Both the position numbers and the translations under genes were made by a program. DNA of 64,000 bases from Anarhynchus alexandrinus (Eukaryota > Chordata > Aves > Charadriiformes > Charadriidae): positions 3,070,080 through 3,134,079 of the forward strand of contig VUYV01000074.1 of assembly GCA_008711295.1 (NCBI GenBank), in the 5' to 3' direction. Position 1 is the stretch's first letter; each line of letters opens with the position of its first letter. Below are positions 45,739 through 56,609 of the stretch, piece after piece. The notes under the pieces are model-generated. The model saw only the letters and a program-made list of their open reading frames with translations, was not told where the DNA came from and did not search any database.

Positions 45739-48735
45739 CTCCATTTGCACAACTCTGAGAGCAGTCACTCAGCTTGCCCCACAGAAGAGATGGTTGAACG
45801 TGTTCCACCTAGCCTAGTTGTCATTTCACCCAAGGGGAAAATATCAGCAAGTAACAATTAAGGCAAGTTTGTTATTGGCGGGCCATGGGCAACAGCTGTC
45901 TCAGATTATTTCAGCCTTACCTGGGAGGTGAGGAAATTGGACATGACTGAAAGCCCTGCCAGGGATGCCAGCAGCCAGCTGAAGATGGGCAGGTGAGGAG
46001 GTGAAGGCGAAGGCACTCCGTGTCCCATGTGGGCTGTGACCAGCTGATGTCTGGGAAGGTCTCAGGAGCAGAGAGAGCAGACTGAAATTGGATTTTTAAT
46101 TTTTTCCATTGTTTTTGTAGGGGCGTCCCCATAGCCGGGAAGCAGTTACTGCAGCATTTCACAGGAGCTGAAGAGAAGAGAGTCTGGCTGGGAAGACATG
46201 GAGCACAAGCTGCAGCACTTGACTCTTCTACACATCTTCAAGAGGAGCAGAGTTGAGCCTGCCTTCTGTTCCATTTGCAGTAAAGTGATGCTGGGCCCAA
46301 GGAGCGCGCTGGTTAACCCTTGCATGCCTGGTTAGGCCAGGGCATCTGGAATACAAAGGCTCTCAACCTGTTGAGACAGCCAAATCAACCCCAGTGAGGC
46401 AGCAGAAAAGGGTACCCAAGGCAGACATCTATACTAACACAGGCAAATTTTCTAAGCCTGATTTTTTTCCCATGCATGCTGCTTTAGCTGGTTGGGAGCA
46501 TCTGCCTTGCACATGAGAGAAAAGCAACGTTGGCCAAGTTGCCCAGGCGTGACAGGGAGAAGGTCTGGGTGATGCCCCCAGAGCTGGGCTGTGTTCCCAG
46601 GCAGTACTCTGTCCTTTTCCCCCTCCCAGGGCAGCACAGGAGGATGCATCCAGTGCATTTATCCTCTTTATACCAAGTGTCTGCAAGGCAGAACTACATT
46701 CAGCCTACAGTGGCCCAGCAGCATGGTGACTAATGACTTTCAGAGCTGCTGAGGAAGGGGAAATCAAAGAGTCCTGTTGGTTTTTCCTGAAAACTAGAAG
46801 ATATTTAAGAGAACTCATCAGTAGCCGTGTCAGCCCATGGGGAAGAGTGGAAGTGCTGGCAGCAAGATGCAATTTACACCTTGAAGGCAGCAGGGGAGAG
46901 CCCAAGGAAGTGCCCGGGGTGTGCCATGCAGGACTTGGGTCTCCCCCACATGCTGGTACTACTGGGTGTTCACAGCTGGGGCAAAGAGCTGCTGAGGGAT
47001 GGCAGCTCTTCTGCATAGCCTGGAGCATGGGCTACCTAGCAGGAGCTTCTGACCTGGAAATTTTCTTTTGCTGCTAGGCCCATCACGAGAGGAGGAGAGA
47101 TGTTTGTTATCTTTTGTCTAGTGGCGCCAGCAGTTGAGCAAGAGGAATACGGAGCCCGGCTGCCGGCATCTGTATTTGTGCCATCCAGAGCTCCAGCCTA
47201 ACCCTGCTGGGCGGAGGACTCGCAGTCTTGGTAACATTCCTGGTACGGCATATCTCACCTTTTGTTTCAGTGTAATTAATCTGAGCGGGGAGAAAGGATG
47301 CAGCACCTTCCACCTCAAGGGGAACTGCTAAAGATTTGTTATGCTCCCAGAGCAAACGCAATTTGTGGATTTGGCCTGATTCCCCCCAAGCAGCGACGCT
47401 AGCAGCTCCAGCCAGCGCGATCGGTCCCAGCAGCCGAGGGTGGCAGGTGTGCTGGCAGCTCTCAGCCATGCAGACCCCGCGGTCAGGCTACTTTTGGGGC
47501 ACTGGCAGGGTGCGGGTCATGGCTGATGGGTCAGTGCCGCAGCTCCTGGTGCGGATGTTCAAGCAAACAGGGAGGAACATGCATGGTGCCAGCTGAGCAG
47601 GGCAGGGTGCGTGCTCATCAGCCGGGCTTTCTTGCTCCCTGCAGTGCCTGGGTTTGGTGCGAGTACTTTTACTTTCCCCACAGCCTCTCAGGTGGCTCCA
47701 GAAGGGTGAGCAAGCCCAAGCTGCCAGCAAAGCCTGGTGGCAGCACCCTGGGCTTGTGGCTGGTGGGGTGGACCTGGCAGTTTGCTGGGCGCAGGAGAGC
47801 ATGGCGCATCGGTTGCTCGTGGCTGAGCTTTTGGAAGATGCATGTGAACATCATTCTCTTCATAGCCATGAATGAGATGGGAAAAACCCTCCTGGGCTGC
47901 TTTGCTTGCGGAGGTGCTGCGAGGGCTGGGTGAGTCACCTGGGGAAGCACAGGGCACAGCCCGGCTCAGGAGAAAGTCCATATGTACTTCATCCCATCCC
48001 TAAGAGTCACTGTCGGGGCCAATATTTTGATGTGGGGATGGTTATTCTGAAAGTGTTTGCTCAGAGCAGCTCAGGGTGTCAACCGCACATGGCTCAGGGC
48101 TTTCCCTGGGGACCTTCGGTGACAAACCCCTTCCCTGCAGCTGTGCAAAATAAGGCCAGGCTACGAGGCCGGCGTTTTCAGCCATCAACCCACTGCTGAT
48201 GAGGAGCTCACAGCCTGCCCCATCTTGTCCCCGTGCCATGGGCTGCCCATATTAAAGGCTTCATTTTCCTTCCACCAGTTGGGCAGAGCAAGGAAGGATG
48301 GGCTCACACTAGAGCTTCTTCCAGTGTGCTCGGGGAGGACAGGGGAATAAAAACCTGCTGTCTGAGGTGGCTGAGGGCTTTCCGCACCCAGCCAGCGAGC
48401 CTGTCTCACCCCCCACCTCCAGCTCCTCTGCTTGGAGGAGCCGGGCTGTGGCCCTGCCGCTCTAGGCAGGTAACTGTCACAGAGAAGATAGACGTGAAAC
48501 TACTCAGCTCCTTCTGCCTCACCCAGGGCCAGAAGGGTTTTTTGAAAACAAAAATAAAGGGGAAAATTCGGTCTCCACCCATCCACCCAATTTGGCCGGC
48601 AAATCAAATAAAACAATCTCAGAGCTGGCACCACAGGAGCGGTGAATGCCAGCTCCCAGCCTCTCACACGAGGTGTCGAAACGAAAGGAGACGAACAAAC
48701 AACCCCCAGGTGCCTGGGGGGTAGCGAACAGGTTT

Positions 48736-49137
48736 TAAGATGCTGGTGGGTTGGTTTTTTTCCTGTGTGGTGGTGGGAGCAGCCCCCCGCAATCCGCCCT
48801 GGCACCAGGCAGCTGCCCCCTGCGACACTTGGCCACCCCTGGGGCATGGGCATACATTGATGGGGCTCCACGGGAAGGGCTTCATGCAGAAATGCACTTC
48901 ACCATAGATGGTTCTCATGGGCATCCTGGCGTGGGGAGAAGCGGCCAGTGACTAACAACATGGTGAAGGGGACATCAGGCTTGGGCATCACCTCAGCTGT
49001 GCCCAGCTGCTGCAGAGACCCCTCCAGGGATGAGCCTGGTGACAACGTGCCCCACAGCAGCTGGGGCTCCTAGCCTGGATGGGCACACTTGGCCAGTATG
49101 TGTCCAGTTACTGTGACTAATATGAGGCTTTTAAAAT
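48736..49137. repeat. Direct duplication, copy 1 (402 bp)
   Basis: Starts at taagatgctggtggg and ends at aggcttttaaaat. It is nearly identical to 49139-49539, with a handful of differences: one T fewer in a T run, two or three substitutions near 48787-48797, and one near 48955. The two copies are separated by a single N. Confidence 0.95.
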
Positions 49138-49138
49138 N
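49138..49138. other. Ambiguous base (N) between duplicate copies
   Basis: A single N exactly at the junction of the two ~402 bp copies, which suggests an unmerged contig join. Confidence 0.95.
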
Positions 49139-49539
49139 TAAGATGCTGGTGGGTTGGTTTTTTCCTGTGTGGTGGTGGGAGCAGCCCCCTGCAATCCCCC
49201 CTGGCACCAGGCAGCTGCCCCCTGCGACACTTGGCCACCCCTGGGGCATGGGCATACATTGATGGGGCTCCACGGGAAGGGCTTCATGCAGAAATGCACT
49301 TCACCATAGATGGTTCTCATGGGCATCCTGGCGTGGGGAGAAGCGGCCAGTGACTCACAACATGGTGAAGGGGACATCAGGCTTGGGCATCACCTCAGCT
49401 GTGCCCAGCTGCTGCAGAGACCCCTCCAGGGATGAGCCTGGTGACAACGTGCCCCACAGCAGCTGGGGCTCCTAGCCTGGATGGGCACACTTGGCCAGTA
49501 TGTGTCCAGTTACTGTGACTAATATGAGGCTTTTAAAAT
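49139..49539. repeat. Direct duplication, copy 2 (401 bp)
   Basis: The second copy of 48736-49137 in the same orientation, ending aggcttttaaaat and running on into unique sequence. A real tandem duplication and two haplotypes placed side by side are both possible; the N makes the second more likely. Confidence 0.95.
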
Positions 49540-52500
49540 ACAGGGCTTTTTTTTTCAATGGGTTTCCAGCCAAAACTCCCTTACTAGAGCTACGTACATT
49601 CAGAGGTGGCTCTTGGTTTGCCATGAACAGACCTTGTCACAGGTGCGACGAGGATCTTTGCAAAATTTGCCAGAGGGGTCCACATTCTCCTGTCTATGAG
49701 GGGGATCATAAGAGACTTTCTTCTCCACCTTTGCTATGGTCCAGTTAAAGCACCGTGAGCGGTTGGGAGGTGCCTTGCAGGGCATTCACACTTCTTTCCA
49801 GCTTCTGCCTCATTGCAGTCAAATTGACTGGTTTCATTTCTTGCACTGGAGCTGCCCAAAGCACATTGGTGGCAAGCAGTGGCCTCATTTCCCACCGACA
49901 AAGCAGGGACCAAGCCTGTAGCCCGGCGCTTTCAGCTGACGTTGGGTGCAGAAGCACTGCAAGGAGGGGATGGTGACGCTGGGCTGTGCTGGGGGGTCAG
50001 CCGCACTCCTGGCTCTGCCGGGAGCAGCTGGGCCAGTCCAATGCAACATGTTTCCCCTGACTTGGGAGTGAAGCCACCCTAAGGCCATTGCAAAAAAAAG
50101 CCGCGTGTGATAATAGGGGTGTTTTTTCCGGTGTTTTTCCCCATGTACCAGAGCCGTTGGGCTTGCATGCAAGGCAGCGCAGGAGCTACTTATCAGCTCA
50201 CCTCATCACGGCAGCAGACTGATGGTGCCGCTACCATCTCTGCTGTTAATCTCATTACAAATAAAGGAGGGGTAGAAGCTAAACTGAGCTCATATTAATT
50301 CCCCCTGCCCTGCCCTGCTCAACCTCAGGAAATACCTACTAGAACTGCCGTTCTCGTTATCCAAACCACCCCTGGAAACGATCATTAGCTGACTTGCTCC
50401 TTTGCCAAGCGTGTCCACTCGCCAGCCCGGCTCCGTTTGCCCACGGGGCCCTCCGGTTGCCTGCTCCTGCCACGGCACGCACTGCGGTTGCCTGCACCCG
50501 TGCTCTCCTGCCGCGGCCTCGCACGCTGCGCGGCTGGACGGAGGCTGAGCCCTGCTCCCCTGCGGCTCACCGCCGCTCTGCCATGCCCCAGAGACACGGT
50601 GAGGGCGGCCAGGCAGCTCTCCGAGTCGCCTCTTTTGCTTTCTCAAGTTCCTGTAGTGTGCTGGACTTATTTTTGGCAGGGTTGGACAGTGGCCAGGGGG
50701 TTGGGACATGTTGACATTTGCGATTTAATTTTTTTTTTTTTTTTTTGCATAACAAAGTTTTTGCTAAATGAGAAGGAAACAAACTCCGTGCCAGCTTTCG
50801 CCATGTGTTTAAAACAAGATAAAAGTAATGCTGGGCTGGCCATGGCATCCACTAGGCCTGCGGAGACAGCAGTTTGCTGGTGCAGGGTGTGCTCTGAGGA
50901 CAGATGAGTGACCCACACGCAGTACGTCATGCTCCAGGAGGATCTTGGGGGGGCCCCGTTGTTCTCAGTGCCACTTACTGCATCTGTCCATGTGGGCCCC
51001 CCCAGGCCCAAAGTGAAGGCAGGGCTGTGCCTGGGGTGAACGATGGTGCAGGGTCTGACCTCTTGCACGGCTGCAATCTGTTGGTTCTGGGGCTGTCACA
51101 GGCACCTCACACCCCGGGCCTGGGTGGCTGCTGTGGAAATGGGGGGGTGGCAGGAGGAAAAGCACACATACACATGTGCCCACCCACACCTGGGGAAGAG
51201 CACGACACCGTGAGACCCAGCCAGGGTCATACCCTGATGCACAGACAAGCAGCAACATTTCCCGCAGGAAAAGGTGGCTCTTCTGGTGGGGCGTGGGCGT
51301 AGGAGCAGTTGCAGAAACAAAAGACATGCATGCTTCTTTCCTTTTTTAATATAGTTCTTCCCCAAAGCAGGACTAGCCCATTTTTATCTCACTGCCAGCA
51401 CTATTAGAGCCAGCTGTCTTGTTTTGTTTTGTTTTTTCCCCAGGCTGGGCAAGGGTGTGGACAGGAGGAAGCAACTTCTTTTTTTTAATGACAGTTTTTC
51501 ATGGGAAGATGTTCGGCTGCCTGTGAGCGCTCAGGTTGGCTCTGCCCAGGTTTAACCAGGAGGGATGAGCAGTGCCCAGTGCAAACTCCATCTCCTTCCT
51601 CCGCTCGCATCTTTCCCCTGGCCAAGTCTCTGCAGCTCGCGGGCAGCCAGCAGCTGTAATGCAAAGGTGACAAACCAGTCCAGGCTCCGCTCCCACCCAC
51701 GACCGCAGTGCCTCCGAGGTGGGGAGACCCTCGCACTGGGACTGGCCAACCTTAGGTGCAGCAGCTGGCAGGGATAGTGCCACCCAAATTGTCTGTGACC
51801 AGGGCAGAGACCAAGCAGCAGGGCTGGGGCGACGGCGAGAAGGACGCAGCTGCAGGGTGGGATGGAGTGGCAGCAGAAGTCTTCAGCCAGGCCGGTTGCT
51901 TGCAGGGCTTGTCACTGGGTCTCTATGGGTCGTTAATGCTGCTGTATTTTGGGCTGTCAGCCTAGCTCCTGGGAAATAAAGGTCCAAATAAACCATATTT
52001 AACGAGCTTATCATGCCCCAGCTTGGAATCAAGGAGATTAGCCATCATGCAGTGGAGCTGCTGGAGACGGGCTCATCCACATGGCCCTAAGCCTTCACAG
52101 CTGTATTGGTGAGGTTCAGTTGCTTAAAATTAACGCCTCAAAAAGTCTTGCAGGCTAATGCCTATGGGCATGCCCAAGTTTTATTAGACTCTGTAGCCAC
52201 TGGACATAAAGAGCTTTAGGTATTTCAGCCTTGCTTCTCTTCTATTCAGGTGAGTTTCCAGGGGTGACCTTTTGGCTGGAGGGAAATTTCCAGCAGCCAC
52301 TTGCAGTAAGGCATTTACAGTCCAAAGGGGCTCAGCCTCAGACTTTCTGCTGGCTCCTGTTGGTGGTTCTTTGCTTGTACGAGGTGTTTTCCATGCTCCT
52401 ACCCTACATGGGGTGCCTTGTTGGGCTACTGTGACCCCTGCTAGCCGCTGCTCCCCACGCCTCAGTGCCCTCGCTGCCGCCAGCTCTGCACGTTCTACTG

Positions 52501-52801
52501 CCGCATCCCTGACTGCGAAGTGCAATGATTCATCTCCTCCTTAACAAAGGCATCCATTCCAGCTGTACTTTTTCCTGAAACACTACTGACTCCCCGTTGC
52601 TGAAGGCATGCCTGTGGCACAGACTGGGCTCCTCCAGTCCCCCCGCAACCCCTCGCAGCAGCCTTGTGCAAGGGGTGACCAAACTTGGCTTGGGCCCACT
52701 GGAACATCAAAACAAAAACAAAGCTCCTTGCTCCTAAAGATCCCCTGGCACTGAGTAACACTGTGCAGGGCTTTACTTCAGAGCAACAGCCGCACCCAAG
52801 C

Positions 52802-52833
52802 GCACACACACACACACAGACACACACACACAG
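52802..52833. repeat. (CA)n microsatellite
   Basis: About 16 CA units with one GA interruption. Confidence 0.9.
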
Positions 52834-55800
52834 CCACTTCAGTTGTTGTTTTAAATACTTTTTAATTCTATTACGTTTCCTTTATGAGTTGTTTTTTTTT
52901 TCTCATTGAATGTCATAAATCAACCCTGCTAATCCCACCCTGCGTATATTATTAGTATTAGGAGGGTCATGGCAGAGTTAACAAGGAACTAAGACACGGT
53001 TCAAGCATCTCCATCTCGAAACCGCTCCCATTGCCGCTGATAGAACTGGGGCACATATAACAAATGGCCAACATGTAATCCCTTCGGTGGCCAAGCCTTG
53101 GCTAGAGGAGCTCAGAGCTGGCCTGGGAGCCATGAAACTTGCTCTGAAATGCACATCAAGTTTATTCCCAGTGGCGTGACTTCGGGCACTGCCTCCTCGG
53201 GGAGCTGCTTCGTTTAGGGGCTTTGGGAATCAGCAATTACCAGACTGGCAGGGCAAGAAAGGAACAACCAATGTGAGCCAACGTAGCAGGAAGCAAAACT
53301 GTTAGTGCACCAGGTTGTTCCTGGGGCGTGTTTGACCAAGGAGGCGTGCATACATTTGGGTTTTGTTGTTAGCTTTCTTTTTCCAGGGAAGTGGGCGCCC
53401 TGCAGGCAGTCTGGATGTGACCCTGACAGCTCTGGCAGGTGCCAGACCCCTACATCAAATCTAAGAGTTAAAATTCATTTCTCAGAGGCCAAGCCACCTT
53501 GGTGGCAACCCATCCCACTCAGACACAAAAGAGACCCGAAAGCCTATACTGTATTTAGGTGCTCGTCCCAAAGAGCTCTGTAACTTGCTCCTGCGAGGCT
53601 ACAGCGTGCCAATAAACTTGGCAACCACCTCTGCTGTTGCAGCAGAAATACAAATCCACTTCTGAGCTAGACTTTGCCAAAGCAGAAAGATGGGAAAACA
53701 AACAAACAGGAAAAGTGCCTTTGACTCACTGCATTCCTGTTTCCTGGCTTCAGCCTGGCAGGGACCGCAGGCAGGTCTCGGCGGCAAAGCTGCACGGAGA
53801 GCGGCATGGCCCCGGCAGCCCGGAGTCTTTCCACCTTCTTGGGGATTTCGTGTTTGTGTTTGCAATTGAGTCCCAAAATGTCACATCCTTCTGAGGCTGC
53901 TCCACTGTTGTCCACCAAAGCCGTTGTTTCACCAGGAGCCAGCCAGCGCCCCGCTTCGCCCCCCCCCAGCCTGCTGCACACCCCAGCAGCGCACAGGGGC
54001 TGCGACACCCTCCTCTCGCTCTCCAAATCACCTGAAGCGTGCCAATGGTGCATAAGTTATCCGGCAGCTGGATGCAGAGCAAAGGAGATGGACAGGCAGG
54101 CAAATGCACACACACAACTTTGCTTAATCCTGTTCACATCGGTGTCTCTGATGCTCCTCCAGCACGGGGGGACGCGTGCATGTGCTCTTGGGAGTGGGGC
54201 AGGAAACCCCAGGGAGAGGCACCATTGTGAGACAAACCACATAACCCCCAGTCCCCCCTTCTACTCTTTGGCTAAAGAAAGACAAAGGCAGGCCCAGATA
54301 TTTAGTTTATTTCCCCTGGATTTAGACACAGCTCTGGCTAACCACCACAGCAGCAAACAAACCACGACCTGCGATCTCCCCCCTCCCCGCAGGAGGACCA
54401 GCTGGTGGGATCCCCGCAGCCCCCGGGAAGGCAGAGGATGCACCGAGCTGCTTGGAGGGGGCAGCTCTGCAGGATGTGCTTGGGCAGATGTGGTTGTCAG
54501 AGGGGGTGGCAGCGCAAACCCACGCTGAAGGTGCAGCATGTAGGAGTCAAGCCTTGGATGCAGTAGCGTGGTGCAGACAGGGGACAACACAAGCAGCATT
54601 TTGGCTCTCCAGCTGCCCTCCCCTTCTGCCCTCCAGCTTTTCCTCTGGCTCTTTTTTAAAAGGGAGGGGTTAAGCATTTACAGGGGAGGCATTTAAACAG
54701 GGAAGGGGTCTCTGAAAGTGGGCAGAACTGTGGGCAGTTCTTTGGGGAGCCAACACAATGGATCTTTTCAACAGTGTATAAGGAAGGGAGACAACCTCCA
54801 AGATACAAGCTACGCTGGTGGCTCAGAAACACTCAGTGCTTTCTCCCCTGCAGATGCCACATTGGAGGAGGTGCAACAAATGACTTTTCCATCATTTTCT
54901 AGGCAGTAATGGTGCCCCCCTTCAGAGTCTGGGCATTTGTTCTTCCAGATGCACTGAGTTCCCCTTTATCCTGCCCAGGACCAGCTTTTGAGGAGGTCTC
55001 TACAGAGGGACCATCCTTGTCTACGGCCTTTGCAGACAGCGTCTGACTGAGAAGAGGGTGCTGCTGAGCCTGGAAGATTTGGGTAGGCACAAGCTGCATG
55101 AACAAAGAGAAAAGATTATTCCCTATTGCAGATTTTAAGTCCTGGAAATGCCAGAGCTGGCAGAGGGGAGCAGAAAAAGACTGAGAAAGTGCCAACGCAG
55201 CAGGGAGCTGAGCAAAGCTGCTCAGGGATGCAAACTCCAGCCAAGATGTCTGCAGTGCTTTCTGGAGAGACAGCAGCCTTGCAGGAAATTCAACAGTAAA
55301 GACTGCTGCAACCTGGCCTTTAGGAACGGCTTTCTAGCAGCAGAAGCAGCTGTTGGGTCAAAATGAAAGCTGTCCCTATGTCTGGGATGTGGGCAGTTCT
55401 GTGACTCCAGCGTTCGTTCTCACTGAGGCTGCTCTGATCCCACACACAGGAGTGGGAGAGGGATGATTTACTGGCTTAGCAGCAGTTACTGGCATAGTAA
55501 ATGCCTTGTGATAAGCAGTCCGTGCTTTCAATGCACCATCCTCAGACTGGGTCAGAAACACTCTGAAGAAAAAGATGCCACCACACTATGAACATCCTGC
55601 AGTGTCAGGATGGGAGGATGCAGCCAGGACATCCAGAGTGAAAAGCTGCACCGTGATCACCAACACTGTGGCACTGTAACATCCCTGAGCCTTTCGGCTG
55701 CTTCCTAACATGAACCTGGAAAGGATGGATTCTAACCTTGGGTTTCACCAGCAGCAGCACTGGGCTGGAAGCTCAAAGGATGCAGTGTGAAGCCATTTCT

Positions 55801-56399
55801 TTAATGCATCCCAGACCATTAGCAAGAGCAGGGGCTAAACATGAGTGACAGACCCTATTTCACCAGTCAGCTGCAAGTCAAACCCCTTGTCACTTGTGCA
55901 CAGCTCATGCCCCTGCCCAGCAGGTGAGGAAGCTCTGCTCAGCATTAATGCCCAAATGCCAGTTTTGCATGGCTATGGAGAGATATGCAATTTGCTAGGA
56001 CCTGGATTGAGCTTTGTTTTTTTTTTCCTAAAAAGCATATTTCAAATGGTGAAGTGCTCTGAGATGAAAATAACTGCCTTGTGTTGCAGTTTCCCCCAGA
56101 GCAGCACTGTCCAGGGATTTCAGCCAGGACTTAGCAGAGGCACAAGACTGGTCTGTTATCACACCTAAGACATTTCTCTAGCAGAGGCCAAAGAGAAGCA
56201 CCTATTTCTGGCTGAGAAAGAAAAAAAAAAGGGGTTCTCCAAGGGGAGAGAGTTCTTCAGTGGGTCTGAATAAGTCCTGAGAAGTGCTAGGGAAGGACAG
56301 GGAATCGCAGAGGCAGAGTGCGGTGCAGCAGAAGATGCTGGCACAGAGATGAGGGGTCCCAGCAAGAGCTGTGCTAAACACAGAAGAGGCACTCCTGAA

Positions 56400-56516
56400 A
56401 CTCCACAATCATATTAACCTGTTAATTTATACAGCAGCTCTGTACAAAAATAGAAGGGTTCTAATAAGATTAACAATATTAAATAAATATTTAATAGAAA
56501 AAGTCTTTGGCCTAGT
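56400..56516 (-). other. P3H2: P3H2 3' UTR (proximal part; end not determined)
   Basis: AT-rich sequence directly after the stop. On the minus strand, variant signals ATTAAA (56490-56495) and TATAAA (56426-56431) are present, but there is no AATAAA nearby. The UTR may well continue further left. Confidence 0.5.
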
Positions 56517-56609
56517 TCATAGCTCATCCTTTGGGTTGATGTTCATTTCGCTGGGTCCTAGATGCTCCTGGTCCAACATCGCGATCACTTCATCTGCCTG
56601 GATTCGCTC
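56517..56609 (-). CDS. P3H2: P3H2 exon 15 (C terminus with KDEL)
   Basis: 93 nt encoding ERIQADEVIAMLDQEHLGPS then EMNINPKDEL and TGA. The exon starts in phase 0 after acceptor CTTGCAG. The KDEL retrieval signal keeps the enzyme in the ER. The HLGPSEM part differs from human QQGKHEL, while both flanks are conserved. Confidence 0.97.
   Translation of the reverse strand, partial: ERIQADEVIAMLDQEHLGPSEMNINPKDEL

Larger units (their letters stand above)
38801..56400. other. Intergenic interval between TP63 and P3H2
   Basis: 17.6 kb between two convergent genes. I see no open frame with a recognisable domain or spliced structure. Contents supported by sequence are a CpG-rich patch with a CTCF-type site (42.66-42.80 kb), a GC-rich stretch (43.3-44.0 kb), microsatellites near 45.7 and 52.8 kb, poly-T tracts near 44.73 and 50.74 kb, and a direct duplication at 48.7-49.5 kb. 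Part of the right end may belong to the P3H2 3' UTR. Confidence 0.75.
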
